A stretch of DNA of 64,000 nt from Glossina fuscipes (taxonomy: Eukaryota; Arthropoda; Insecta; Diptera; Glossinidae), in the NCBI RefSeq assembly GCF_014805625.2, contig NW_023998557.1:1-64000 (forward strand), read 5' to 3'. Below, in pieces: positions 48,690-60,124 of the stretch. Each line of letters begins with the position of its first letter. The stretch's first letter is position 1. The notes below the pieces were generated by a model. It was not told where the DNA came from, did no database searches, and saw nothing but the letters and a program-made list of their open reading frames with translations. Made by a program: the position numbers and the translations under genes.

Positions 48690-49336
48690 TTAATATAATT
48701 TTATTAAAATGTTATGGGTACCAAGTCACATTGGTTTACTGGGAAATGAGCAGGCTGATCGAGCGGCAAAGTATGCTGCTTCTGCTCCTCTAATTATGGA
48801 TGATGTCATGGAAAAGTTGGATCTTCAAAGATACATTAAAAGAAAAGTTAAAGAGAAAATTGCAGAAGGAAATTTACAATACCATCATCAACACTACTCT
48901 TGCATTAACCCTCAATTAACTCCACCTCTATATCCAACAAATGTTGAGAAAACCAAGATCCAAACATTTTCGAGAATTCGCCTTGGTCATACAATTGCAA
49001 CTCACCAATGGATCCTGAAGAAGTCTTCTCCCCCAATCTGCTGTTGTGGACAAACTCTTACTATAAAGCACATTCTCTGCGACTGCCTCAACTTTTCCTT
49101 GGCTAGAAGTATTGCATTTGGAACGATTAACCCTTTGAACATTCTACAATCAACTTCAGAGCAGAATATCAATTCAATATTTTACTTTATTAATACTACT
49201 AAGCTTATTATCTAATATCCATTTATTTAAAATAGAGCCGATAGCCTGTGTTGCTAGTGCTCAATGTCTCTTTTTTTAGTCTAAGAATTCAATTCATTAG
49301 TCTAAAATTAAAATAATAATAATAATAATAATATAA
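48690..49336 (+). mobile_element. I-clade LINE, 5'-truncated 3' end
   Basis: The reading frame at 48709-49215 (168 codons) is open. It starts inside the RNase H domain (MLWVPSHIGLLGNEQADRAA, including the last catalytic Asp) and runs through the C-terminal zinc-type motif CCCGQTLTIKHILCDC to the stop. The 3' UTR follows with GAGCCGATAGCC, TGCTAGTGCT and AGTCTAAGAATTC, and an (AAT)n tail ends at 49336. It is closely related to the minus-strand LINEs at 49.4-53.5 and 61.1-64 kb. The 5' side stops just before the RNase H end, near the assembly gap, so whether it is truly truncated is unknown. Confidence 0.9.
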
Positions 49337-49427
49337 ACAACACTGATAGTGTTGTTGTCTCTTTTTTTAGTCTAAGAATTCAATTCATTAGTCTAAAATT
49401 AAAATAATAATAATAATAATAATATAA
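49266..49427. repeat. 71-bp direct duplication of a LINE tail with a palindrome between
   Basis: The block 49266-49336 (GTCTCTTTTTTTAGTCTAAG … AATAATATAA) is repeated at 49357-49427, offset 91, with no difference I could see. Between the copies, 49336-49356 is a perfect palindrome with arms AACAACACT and AGTGTTGTT around GAT. Confidence 0.9.
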
Positions 49428-49653
49428 TTTTCAGCTAATGAAATTAATTCTTACACTAAAAAACGGAAATTGAGCACTAGCAACACAGGCCATCGGCTCT
49501 AATTTAAATAAATGTACATTAGATAATGAGCTTAGTAGTATTATTAAAGTAATATATAGAATTGATATTCGATTCTGAAGCTGATTTCAGAATATCCAAG
49601 GGGTAAATCGTTCCAAATACAATACTTATAGCCAAGGAAAAGTTAAGGCAGTC

Positions 49654-52549
49654 TCAGACAATGTGTTTTATAGTGAGAGAACGGCAGATTGGAGAGGAAG
49701 ACTTCTTCAAGATCCATTGGTGAGCTGCAATTGTATGACCAAGACGAATTCTCGAAAATATTTGGATCTTGGTTTTCTCAACGTTTGTTGGATATAAAGG
49801 TGGACATAATTGAGGGTTATTGGAAGAGTAGTGTTGATGATGGTATTGTAAAATTCGTTCTGCAATTTTCTCTTTAACTTTTCTTTTAATGTATTTTTGA
49901 AGATCCAACTTTTCCTTGAAACCATCCACAATTAGAGGAGCAGAAGCAGCATACTTTGTCGCTCGATCAGCCTGCTCATTTCCCAATAAACCGATGTGGC
50001 TTGATACCCATAACATTTTAATTTTTCCATCGGGTGTTGTAATTGTATTCCTTAATTTGTTGATGGTGCTCCATCTCGAAGTCGAAGGATTCCGAATAGC
50101 TTGTAATACAGACAAGCTGTTGGTAACAATGACGGTTTTGAGTTTGCTTTTATGGGCAAGGTTCGCAGCGTGAAGGCTAGCTCTGGCTTCGGTTGTGAAC
50201 GTTAATGTGCTTTCGTGAAATATGTGGTTGAGAAGAACCGGTCCTGTAGCATCTACCACGGCACAAGCAGGAGGCAGACCAGAAGATTTTGAGCCGTCTC
50301 TGTATAAAAGATTCAAACCAGTACTCTCCAGTACTTTGGTTTTGTCAGCTATTAGATTACTGAAAACGTAATTTGGAGTATCTTCTTTCTTGTGCAGAAA
50401 CAGTGAGAAAGAGCAGTCTTTCAAAATCCATGGAGGTTTAACACCAAAAGAGCGGAAAAGTCTTAAGGGAATATTTAATTCCTTTGCGACGTACAAACAA
50501 TAGTCAATTGCAGATGGTGACTTTGGAATTTTCTTCGCAATAATAATCTTTCTCATGTCATCACCGAGAATAGATTTGTTTGAATTAACACGCGTGGGTT
50601 CTGTTTTAGCTTTTAACTCATACAGTCTATTTTCTAAAGTTGAGGGACCAGTTTCAATTATAATATTATTTATGGGCGTCGTCCGAAAAGCATAACTACT
50701 TGCTCTGACGGTTTGGTGATAGACCGGTTTAAGGATGTTGATATTAGATTTGCAGCTATTGCCATAAATTATCAAAGCATAGTCAGTCTTGCTTAACACA
50801 AGCATTTTGGTAAGATAAGCAATAGTGTTAATATGCGCATGGCTTCTCCAAGCAACGTACTGTATGAAATTCACCCTTGTTAAAATCGAATTTTTTAACC
50901 GAAGACAGTGTGCTTTCAAACGATATTTGTTGAAAAAGGTGAGCCCGAGAATATGCAGTGTCGGCACATTTATTACTGGTAAGTCATTAATATGCATCAG
51001 TAGATTTCCTGCATCGCAAATCTGCTTTCGACAAATGTGCATTTTTTTAGATTTTTGTATGGAAATTTTAGCCGAGGAGTTTGCCCATGCGGAGATCTCA
51101 CGTCCAATAGATTCGAGGATGTTGACTGCCTTCGTGCTATCTTTTTCTTTTGTAAAAATGTATACATCGTTTGCGTAGAGGCATTGTTCCACTCTTGGTA
51201 CACGACAAAGAATTTTGCTAATTTCGTGGAAGCCGATTTGGAGAAGCGTGACAAAAACAGAAGATCCTTGCGGAATGCCATTCATTAGCGGAAAGGAATC
51301 AGAGACATGATTGTTGATTCTAATTTTAAACCACCGATGCGACATGAATGTTTTGATGTAGTTGAATAATTTGGGTCCAACATTCAATGATTTCAAGAGT
51401 CTTAAAATAACATGAAGACCAACTCTGTCAAATGCTTTTTCGAAATCAATTGAGAGAATTGTTACGTGATTTCGTTCAGAAATTGCTTTCCTTGTGAAAC
51501 AATCAATATGTAACAGAGCGTCGATGCACCCTCTGCCCCGCTTGAAACCAACCTGTTGCTTTGTTATAAGGTTCTTGGACTATTCTAGATGCCATAATCT
51601 TTTCCAATACCTTTGAGAGGCAAGATAAAAGAGAGATTGGCCGATAGTCCGATGCGATGGGCGCATTTTTTGACTTTGGAATTGGAACAACTGTAGCCAG
51701 TTTCCACATGTAGGGTATATGGCCAGTCAAAAATAACGTATTATATAGGTCCAGTAATTTCTTTTTACTTAGACTTAGACATAGCGCTGACCATTTGGTA
51801 TGAGATGCGGTCTAGACCAGATGTCCTCCCCTTCAACTTCCAAGTTCTAAGGTGGATATGCAATTTTCCAGGAACATGGGACATCTATCAATATTATTTG
51901 AAAGAGATATTGGAGTCTTTTTATTTTCGATGAAAGCACTGGAGAAGTTGCTGTCAGAGGAGCATTCGCACCACATTTGTCCAAAGTAATTAGAAATATC
52001 ATGTGCGTCAGTTAAAGTTCCATTGGGTGTGCAAATGACAGAAATTTCGTTCAGGTTTGAAGTCCCATTAAGTCTGTTGATATTGTTCCAGACAACTTTC
52101 ATTGATGTATTTCTGTGAGTTCCTCTCGAAAAAAGTTCGAAACTAAGTGCCTTTAATTTTCGTAGTTCCTTCCTGAATAGAGCATTGGCCTTTTTGTATA
52201 ATAACAAATGATCCTGATCAGGACATCTCTTAAAGCGGTGCCATAGATCCATTTTATTTTTCCTCAGAAAAGAAAGCGTGTTGTTCCACCAAGGAATCCT
52301 AGCTCGTTTAAAAGAGCTGTTGGATTGAGGAATAGAAAGATGAGCAGCCGTGCGAATCGCTTTAGACATAATAGCAGCATCATGGTTGCAGTTTCCGTTA
52401 AATGGCTTTGAGTTCAAAAATGACTCCACTTGTTTGGAGTAATTGATCCATATTTGCTGTTGTTTTGATTTTTTCAATTTTATCTTTGGCGGGAAATGAA
52501 ACTGATTTGGCAGTGTAATTTTTGGCTGATGGTAGGACAGGTTTTTCAT
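49654..52549 (-). pseudogene. I-clade LINE ORF2: RT and RNase H, three broken frames
   Basis: Pieces in order: 52549-51833 is the post-endonuclease linker (AAHLSIPQSNSSFKRARIPW, WNNTLSFLRKNKMDLWHRFK). Piece 51730-51503 carries RT fingers (VVPIPKSKNAPIASDYRPIS LLS). Piece 51396-49654 carries motif B NGIPQGSSV, motif C YANDVYIF at 51166-51177, and then RNase H with LLYRDGSKS, TEAR, VTNSLSV and SSHIGLLGNEQADRA. YAND replaces the expected YADD, losing the first catalytic Asp. In RNase H the third acid is also changed (TNSL versus TDSL in the sister copy). The C-terminal zinc motif is truncated. It is not functional. Confidence 0.88.
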
Positions 52550-52644
52550 TGGAAGGAGTTGGAGTTAAAGGCTTATTAGGTACGGTTTGCGAGGCGACAA
52601 CAGCGTAGGTATTGCTTTCGCTAGTTCTTTGGGTTTCAGATGGA

Positions 52645-53382
52645 TTAATTCCCCGGTATTAGTCGCGCTTCATCCATGCTACAGTAATTTTCTGTTTTGA
52701 TTTTTAGAATTTCACGCATTTGTATAAAACGTGGGCATTGTTTGTCTAACGCCGAGTGTTGATCGTTGCAATTTAAGCAGAACCTACGCGTACAGTTTTC
52801 AGCATGTGGAGGAAGACCATAGTTAGCACAAGATGGAGCACTAGTGCATCTTTTTGCCTTATGACCCAGGCGTTGGCAGTTTTTGCATCTCACAAGATTT
52901 GGATTGTAGAGTTCTACTTTACATTTGTACCAAGCTACACCAACAGTTGGCGGTAGCAGATAGCGCTCAAAAGTCAAAATAATTCTTCCTGTAGGGTAGT
53001 GGGGTTTTCCATCGTCATTTAATTTGGTGAATTTGTAGACTTCAGTCACTCCTTGACTGCCCATTTCGCGAACAATTTCATCTTCCGGCACACGCTTTAA
53101 GCATGGGGCATAATCTACGCCTTTAACCGAGTTAAGTTTCTCATGTAGTTTAGATAAAATAGCACATAAATTAGCTAATAATTTTGATTTTATGAGCTTT
53201 TCGGTTGCGCTCGGGCTCCCACCGAGGACAAGTAAATTCCCATCGCGTAAAATCGATATAGAGTCTATATGTGCTGTAATGCTATCTAGCGCTTTTTTAA
53301 TAGCGAAAGGGCTGATTTGCAAAATTGTTATGGAGGGATCAGTTGGAGAAATCACAACATATTTTTTGTCAATAGGAATCAT
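52645..53382 (-). CDS. I-clade LINE ORF1 (nucleocapsid-like, CCHC knuckles)
   Basis: I take the start at 53382 (MIPIDKKYVVISPTDPSITI), giving 245 residues. The upstream extension to 53508 reads as 5' UTR with a Lys run over a poly-A. It contains a pre-C2HC region (RVPEDEIVREMGSQGVTEVY … GRIILTFERYLLPP), then CKNCQRLGHKAKRC (CX2CX4HX4C), a defective CANYGLPPHAENC (second Cys to Tyr) and CLNCNDQHSALDKQC. ORF1 proteins bind element RNA and form the transposition particle. The frame ends at 52645, but the next frame continues a Thr/Pro-rich tail (NTYAVVASQTVPNKPL), so a frameshift truncates ORF1. Confidence 0.85.
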   Translation of the reverse strand: MIPIDKKYVVISPTDPSITILQISPFAIKKALDSITAHIDSISILRDGNLLVLGGSPSATEKLIKSKLLANLCAILSKLHEKLNSVKGVDYAPCLKRVPEDEIVREMGSQGVTEVYKFTKLNDDGKPHYPTGRIILTFERYLLPPTVGVAWYKCKVELYNPNLVRCKNCQRLGHKAKRCTSAPSCANYGLPPHAENCTRRFCLNCNDQHSALDKQCPRFIQMREILKIKTENYCSMDEARLIPGN

Positions 53383-53550
53383 GATGGTTGGCAACACCGG
53401 AAAGTCGGAATTTTTTTTTTTTTTTGCAAAACCGCAGAAACCACGATTTAAACACTCAAAAACCCCGAAAACAATTAAAAAATCGTAGACGAAAAACAAA
53501 ACACGCACTACTCAGAACACAAGTCGATGCTGAACGATCCGGAAATATGT

Positions 53551-54885
53551 TTTTAACTCTAGAGTAGAACAGAGTCTTTTTGTATATTTAGATTAAGATT
53601 TGATTAGTGTAAGGCCTTGAATCGCTAAAAGTATCTCTTCATAACTTTACAAGTCTTAAAACTATATACTAACACATCGCAGACAAATGTAATTTCAGGC
53701 TATTCCATGAACTCAAAAGATTATTCTGGGGATAACGTTTTGACTCGATTGAACAGATAGAAGCTGATTCGCACAAAGCTTTGAAGGCCACTTCGGAAAT
53801 CGACTATAAAAATTGCCTCGAGTATTAGAAAAAACGTTGGCATAAGTGTATAAGTGAATAAATATAAGACGACGAAATAGATTAGAAATAATGAATAGAT
53901 TTATCTAGATACAATTAAGTTGGTCTTAATTTTTAATCACAATAATTTATACATTTCGCCATATAAATATAAAGTATATGATAAATACGTCGATATATAT
54001 AAGCTATATATGTGTCGTATATATATTTTATATATATATGTCCGCTATAGGGTTTGAAAAGCAAGATTACAAACAAACAGGAATTAACTTGTTGAAAACG
54101 AAGCAAGCAATGCGGAAGCCTATATGCTCAAAAGAAGGATTTGCTACTAAAAATGCATAGTTCATAAAAAGGCCGGGTCATTCATAGTGTACTGTCGCAA
54201 TATTATTTTTCCTTTACTTCACTTACGCGTCTACGCTTTATTTGACGGAAATGGTTTGATTCTTATTTTTTTATTAGGGGATAAATTGATCGTTTCACGG
54301 GGTATATGGGTTGTATGAGTATAAGGGTTGAATAAACATATAAATGAAATAAACCTTCTTGGAAGACGAGTACTTTTTACACCATCCAGTACACGAATTC
54401 ATCATTGATAAAAATACTCTATTTTTCCCCAGCTTATTGAGTGTTCAGTCGGCAAAAGCATAACACTTACCGACTGGACATATACAGCATTAGGCTGCGA
54501 TCGATATATCTCTATCTCTTTCTCTTTCTTTGCTTCTTTCTGACATCGTCCCCGTGTTACGCGGACAGGTGACACCCTCTAAGCAATTGATAGTTAAACC
54601 AAAAGAAAACAAGCAAATTAGTAGCAAGCAGCTGTTTCTAATAAAAATTTGTATACGCTTATGGTATCCTGAAGCCTCGATAATAAGTTTTACAAGAAGA
54701 ATTAGAAAATTAAAATACTCTCCTGTCTTCCACATTCTTGTAATTGGCACTAAATATATAAAATTTATTATTATTTGTGCGACTTACAGACGGCATCGTT
54801 TATATTAAAGGGAGGGATTATGCAAAATTAAATAAAATTCTCAAGAAAAAAATAAGCAAAAGGGCAACAAGGGGCGCGACCAAAA
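53551..54885. other. AT-rich stretch, no gene recognised
   Basis: Short frames only. A small TATATA-rich patch lies at 53985-54045. Confidence 0.45.
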
Positions 54886-54887
54886 CA

Positions 54888-55215
54888 TATCACACACCAC
54901 CCTAAAGCTATGCATATAATGATTTTTCAAAATAAGGCGTTTTATTGGAAGTGGGCAAAGAAGTAGTTCGATTCGTATACTTTTTAATAGTCCTCGTCAT
55001 TGGTCCAAAGCATAGTGCATCAAAGATTGAGTCTTCTAGGTTGTGTAGAAGACAATACGATGAACAGATGAAGAGATAAGCTTAGATCAATCCAATAAGT
55101 GATTTTGAATCGATCGGTATTAATAAGAGGAGGATCTTTTCTTAATCCTTCGGTGTCACATAGACATGCATTAAGTTAATATTTCCATGCACCCCAAAAA
55201 GTGTAAGGAATAAAA
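54888..55215 (+). repeat. Dispersed repeat family, copy 8
   Basis: It has CACACCACCCTAAAGC, ATGATTTTTCAAAATAAGGC, AGTTCGATTCGTATAC, AGATAAGCTTAGATCAATCC, GATTTTGAATCGATCGGTAT and AATCCTTCGGTGTCACATAG in family order. Confidence 0.65.
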
Positions 55216-57160
55216 ATTTTTCATTTAATGCAATAATTTTATGTTTAGTTAAATTTTAATTGAATGGAATTTGTAAGCAGATTGTGACAACATTTATTCT
55301 TCTAAAATGTATTCTTAAATAGTTTTTCAAATTAATTTAAAGAACGAAGCCAACTCGAATACTTCAATATAAGTTTAAATGTCATAACGTATAGTGAACT
55401 TCATTAAAATTATATCTGTACTATTTTTTCTTAATACAAATCCATACACACACACGCACTCATATGTTTTCAGATGAAATATAACTTGACATTTTCCTCA
55501 TTCATATTTTTGTTAAGAGAATTTTTTTTTTTATTATCATTTCATATGTCATTCGCAAATGTCACAATACAGAACCATAAACACTGCGTACGTTTTGTAA
55601 GTTCATCCAAGTTTATATACGCATATCGCTCTGACAGTCTTTTGTAAAGTTTACTTTTGATGCTATTACAGAGAACTATTGGTGACAAGTAAAGGAATTT
55701 AAGACCAACTCAACATAAACTTAAAAGGAAATAATTAAATGAAGGGGGGCCAGAAGACTGAAAATTCACCTCCTAATATAATACGCAGAGGTACAATCGT
55801 TCAGTCTTTTAAGTAGCAGAGAAGTGCTCAGCTGTTGCCATGGGCCATTAATCGTATTTTTAAATAATATATTGATGTTCAGTAAACTTCTATATCCTCT
55901 TACTCGAAAATTGAAGCAAATAGCTTCTTGTGGGTTTGCGCTTGTGTAAAGTCCGGTTTCAACTTAAAAATTTTCGAAGTTTTCATAAGAAGAATATATT
56001 TATATAATATTTATAATAAAATTTAAATCTGCTTTCTCTAGGTATGTCTACGTATCTCTATATATATCTCCTTAGGCGCATTTTACGATTTAAGCATACT
56101 TTGAAAATTTTTCAAATAATATAGTGACAGCCAGTAGGCAGAACTCTTTTAAGTTCTAGAGTTTCTTCTACTTGAAAATAGGCCAATCTGGTTTGCATAC
56201 TTATCCTCGTCAATAGTTTGAGGAATTGTCATCTCAACGATTGGTCGACCAAGGACTTTACTTTACCCTTAAATGTTCCAGAAAGTAAACGAGAACAGCG
56301 TTTCTGCATATAAAAAGCGACTAACTTTTTCACACGCTTGCGAAGCTCTATTGCTTTAGTCAAAATGATATTGTAGAAGAAAGGGAATTTTTGCTGAGTT
56401 CTTTGACTTTCAAAATGCGATGACTTCTCGATTGAATTTAGATGTGCCGCAGTCCTTTATTCATTACTCATCTTATCTTTCATATCTTTACATATCACTT
56501 TTCTACAGGAGGAAATGCCACGAATTTTTTTTCGATAAAATATTTATAAACGATTTCTCATAATTTCGTAACAGCACTTTACTTTATGGTCTGTTAAAAA
56601 GTCAAGTTGGCAGCGTATGGAAGCGATTTAAGGTCTAAAAATTTCCCTTCCTTCTTATTTTTGAAAAGAATATTTTCAAACATTTTAGTATTTCAGGCTT
56701 AAGAATTCGAATAGGAAGGTAGACAGAGGTAATAGGAGATAAAGGACGGAAAGCACATGAATCAGACTCCCTTCGCGTTGATGAATATAACTACTTTATT
56801 AAGAATTTTTATATATATTTTTTCTTGGGATGTTACATAAATTCCTACATTTTTCTTGTTTTTTTTTTTATTACATGATCAATCGCTCAGGGGATATCCC
56901 CTATTCGTATAGCACGGTGACGATTGAAAAGAACTAAGGAAAGAATAAGAATAAATAAGTGTTATGCCTTTATCGATTGAGCACTCACTACAGCTAAGCG
57001 CCACCGCACTGAGATTAGACCTCGTGGACACAAGATGTGGTAGGTGCGATTCTTACTTATTCGTCTGAATTGACAGGTTTCGGCGCTTAATAAATCCTTC
57101 ACTTTGACTGTACGACAAAGAAGCAACGTATTACTCAGTAAAAGTTTCAGCTTCAAATAG
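55216..57160. other. AT-rich stretch, no gene recognised
   Basis: No frame reaches 60 codons over most of this span. A GC-richer patch at 56975-57080 (ACTCACTACAGCTAAGCGCC, then a TTAGACCTCGTGGACACAAG run) matches no known element. Confidence 0.4.
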
Positions 57161-57199
57161 TAATAATAATCACAATAATAATAATAATAATAATAATAA
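57161..57199. repeat. (AAT)n microsatellite
   Basis: TAATAATAAT is followed by CACAATAATAAT and a longer AAT run. It could be the tail of a lost LINE or SINE, but no body is attached. Confidence 0.85.
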
Positions 57200-57689
57200 G
57201 AAAAATAATGGTAAGCTTCGATCAACCGCAACTGTAGCTGTTCATAAATGAAGTGAGATAAACGCGAAACTTTGATTCTTTTTTTTAGTGATCGAATTTA
57301 TTATGACACTCTTCATTACAGTAAACAACAATAATGATGGGATTAATTATTTTACAACTCATGCTTGTTTAAAGGTTAAAATATTTCTTTTGACCTTCAG
57401 CCATTGTCCATAGTTAGTGAGCGGCTTAAGAAAAGTAGTCAAATCAACTTGAATAACAAAAAAGTGATTTGTCCTCTTAAGGTTTATTGTTTACACCCAA
57501 AGCCAATTAATTATAACTGGTTGTCCATTTAACATTATGAAGCGTGCATTTGAAATACTTACAAATCAAGAGTTAATACTTGCTATTATTTTTAGTCACC
57601 ACTGAAGAACGAGATTATGAGAGATTATGTTTTATATTGATTCAAAGCCATTTTCTTGTAATTATGAGCGAAATCCGGACGCTAAACGT

Positions 57690-58065
57690 GACTCAAAAAG
57701 GCGATTACCTTTTTAATGTATTTCCAATAGTGCTCGTCCTAGGGCCAAAACATGTCGATGTACCAAATTTCGTTAAAATATCCTTAAAATTGCGTTCCTT
57801 CAAGACAGACAGACCAACAATTCATTTTCAACCTGCATGCCAGATTTGAAGTTTATGTCTATTGAAATCTGATTTGTGCGGCCAGGAGAATGTTTACAAC
57901 AGATAATACATAGACAAACAGATGGACAGGAGCAGATGCTTAAATTGATTTAGAATTGAATGCTGATCAGGAATATATATGTGGTCCCTGAAGCTTCTTC
58001 TGGGCTTTGCAAATGTTTTGACAACATGAATATACCCGTCATCCTTCGGAGATGGGTATAAAAAT
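57690..58065 (+). repeat. Dispersed repeat family, copy 9
   Basis: The order is AGTGCTCGTCCTAGGGCCAA, CCAAATTTCGTTAAAATATC, AGACAAACAGATGGACAGGA, GATTTAGAATTGAATGCTGA, GAAGCTTCTTCTGGGCTTTG and a terminal ATACCCGTCATCCTTCGGAG followed by ATGGGTATAAA. The last is the small hairpin end typical of the family. It appears to contain an extra internal stretch relative to copy 3. Confidence 0.55.
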
Positions 58066-58287
58066 GTTGATATTTTACATGAAATATATTAATGTATATA
58101 CAGTGTTCTAATTTTTAAGTTTTATGAAAACTTTTTCCCAATTCCTTTTGCTTTTCCACGCGTTTAAGTATATATATGTATATCTCTGATACCTCTTTTC
58201 TCCGCCGTAAGTGTTTTAATTGCAATTTAATATACATTTTCTTTATGATATTATTCTTGTGCTTGTGTTAGACCTAAGTGCTCATTA

Positions 58288-58448
58288 TCAGCCTGGGTGG
58301 CCGAGTAGGCAAGAGTCTCGACTAGCAACTCAGTGGTCGTGGGTTCGAATCTCAAGTGCGGTAGAGTTTTTAATAAAGGCCGATAGCCTTAGTGCTTTTA
58401 AGAGTTTAGTCTTAGAATTTATTTCTCTGGCGAAATTAATAATAATAA
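58288..58448 (+). mobile_element. tRNA-derived SINE, copy 2, with 13-bp target duplication
   Basis: It is flanked by a perfect TAAGTGCTCATTA at 58275-58287 and 58449-58461. Box A TGGCCGAGTAG and box B GTTCGAATC both match the Pol III consensus. The head is nearly identical to the copy at 38.53 kb over about 75 bases. The body reads GGCCGATAGCC, AGTGCTTTTAAGAG and TTTAGTCTTAGAATTTATTT, and ends in (AAT)n. Relative to copy 1 a few bases are missing after GATAGCC. It is non-coding. Confidence 0.9.
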
Positions 58449-58699
58449 TAAGTGCTCATTACAATTTTCTTTTTAATGTAAGTTATTCATCTGCCTAATG
58501 CTTTTTGTTAAAAATTTTTCCCTTGACATTGACGCTTGGTATTATGTGTTACATAGATACTTACTTTTTGCATTTACGTTAAAGGAAAATATAAGACTTA
58601 TTGTTCAGTTTCGCCATTCTACGCCCTCCTGACTGAGAATAGTGAAATAAAAGATTTAAGCTTATTAACAAAAGGTTGGCATTCTGCTACTATTGTCTT

Positions 58700-59270
58700 T
58701 CCGTTTACGTGCGTGTGTTTTTTTTTTTGCCTGCGAGCTGAAGGCAGAAATCCTCAAAACATGCTGCTGGTTCTTCCTACCAGCATGTACGATTCGCCAT
58801 CCATGGTGCCTACGTACTAAAAACCCATGTTCCACAAGAGAGGACCAAAAACTGATCCCTGTGCGACACCCGCCGTTATTTTATGCCACTCTTCTCAATT
58901 GTCGCTGTTATACACTAAGGTGCGGTTATTATCACATGGATTGATATCGGCATCCTGGCATATTCTATCAAAACTTCTTCTTTTGCTAGTTCTTATGGCT
59001 TTCTTCAAGTCACTGCGCAAGTTTCTGCAGAGTATAAGCAATTCATTAAAGTTTTCCTCGAGCGCTGCACGTTTCGTCTGGCTTTCAAACAGTTCGCTCT
59101 CAAGGACGATATTTCATCGGTCCACCAATATCTTGGGGATCCTCTTCTTCTTCTACCAGCTTTGTCAAGCTTTCCTGGAGTTGACAAGCCGTGCCGTCAT
59201 CCCTCTCGTAGGAGTCCATAATGATGTTAAAGACGTCCTCGTCGAAGGATGACTCTTTCCAATTCGGCCC
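58700..59270 (-). pseudogene. R1/LOA-like LINE ORF2 remnant
   Basis: On the minus strand the frame at 59187-59005 reads RYWWTDEISSLRANCLKARR then NVQRSRKTL. This is the YWWxxEIAxLRxxCLxARR block that precedes the RT in R1/LOA-type ORF2. Further on, near 58870-58820, it reads AGVAQGSVFGPLLWNMG, the RT motif B (GVPQGSVLGPLLWN). The distance between the two is too short, so most of the RT fingers and palm have been deleted. Base composition is less AT-rich than the flanks. Confidence 0.75.
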
Positions 59271-59314
59271 GGTAGTCTTGGGTCACCGATTTCCTCCATT
59301 CTCTCTGCTTTTTA

Positions 59315-59560
59315 TGTAAAGGCAGAGTCAGTCAGACAAGAACATTTGAGTCGATAAAGAATATTAGAGTTGAGAAGTCGAGTGTATATTGCCAAAGTAA
59401 AATGTAAGTAATCCTACTCCTGAACAAATTGATTCTAAATAAAGGCTCTTGATGTGAAAACGTGCAAGTGTATTCCCGTTAAAAGGAATATCCATGATCT
59501 AGCGATACGAACAGCATCCAGAAAAGAGTTTCGTAGCAGCATAAATGATATACAAAATGT
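59315..59560 (+). mobile_element. LTR-like block related to the one at 18.1-18.6 kb
   Basis: It shares GTCAGTCAGACAAGAACATTTGAG-type sequence (first 20 bases GTCAGTCAGACAAGAACATT), an AATAAA-containing middle, and AATATCCATGATCTAGCGAT with the block at 18.4-18.57 kb. The U3 part, with TATA box and tandem repeats, is missing here. The ends are not defined. Confidence 0.45.
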
Positions 59561-60120
59561 TCGACGCAATTGCCACTTCATGAAAGTGGAAGATCCATTA
59601 TCAAAAACATGCGAAGAAAACGAATAAACTCTACGACCTTTTGTTTGATAAAAATTTAATATTTTGAAGTGAAGTAATAACATTAAATTACAGAAAGACG
59701 TATTTTTACATTCTAATGAATTATGAAATGAAAATGCGTAAACTTTTTGACACTTGGCAGGAAGGAAAGTCTGATTTAAAATAAATCAAAAACGCACCAG
59801 TGCTTAAGGATGCTCCAGAAAACCTAGTGAATCAAAATGAGATTTGCCACCGAAAGGGAAACTTACCTGTGGAAAATCTACCGGTTTTGGTTTAGGTGGT
59901 CACGGGGCATATTTTTGCTTTTCTTATGCTCAGAGAAAATTGTCCGTTTTCTGTTAATACACAATAATGAGGTGACTGCTTATAACGAAGATAACCGACT
60001 GTTGGTATGTAAGGGCCGGAAAACTGTTAATTGACCATCGATCAAAAAAGTTTTAAGAAACTTAAAGTTTTAACCGATAAATTTTGTTACAGGGGGCGGG
60101 AATGCGTTGTATCTGTTGAA
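59561..60120. other. Unassigned sequence
   Basis: No family resemblance in any frame. Confidence 0.4.
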
Positions 60121-60124
60121 GGTA

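Larger units (their letters stand above)
49430..53550 (-). mobile_element. I-clade LINE copy, endonuclease-deleted
   Basis: This is a near-full-length insertion on the minus strand. Its 5' end is near 53550, ORF1 is at 53382-52645, ORF2 remains at 52549-49654, and the 3' UTR ends near 49435. The combination of RT plus RNase H in ORF2, CCHC knuckles in ORF1 and, in sister copies, a TAA-repeat tail places it in the I clade. At about 4.1 kb it is shorter than expected because the endonuclease domain is missing between ORF1 and the RT. Confidence 0.9.

Noticed and set aside
49689..51288. Plus-strand frames across the I-clade LINE
   Set aside because: They are antisense shadows of ORF2, and similar shadows recur in the second LINE copy.
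53383..53508. N-terminal extension of LINE ORF1
   Set aside because: It includes a Lys run over a poly-A and a hydrophobic stretch not typical of ORF1. The Met at 53382 starts the conserved-looking part.
56975..57080. A second tRNA-derived SINE family shared with 38190-38300
   Set aside because: A few short words such as AATCGATAAA and GAGTGCTCA recur, but order and boxes do not match convincingly.
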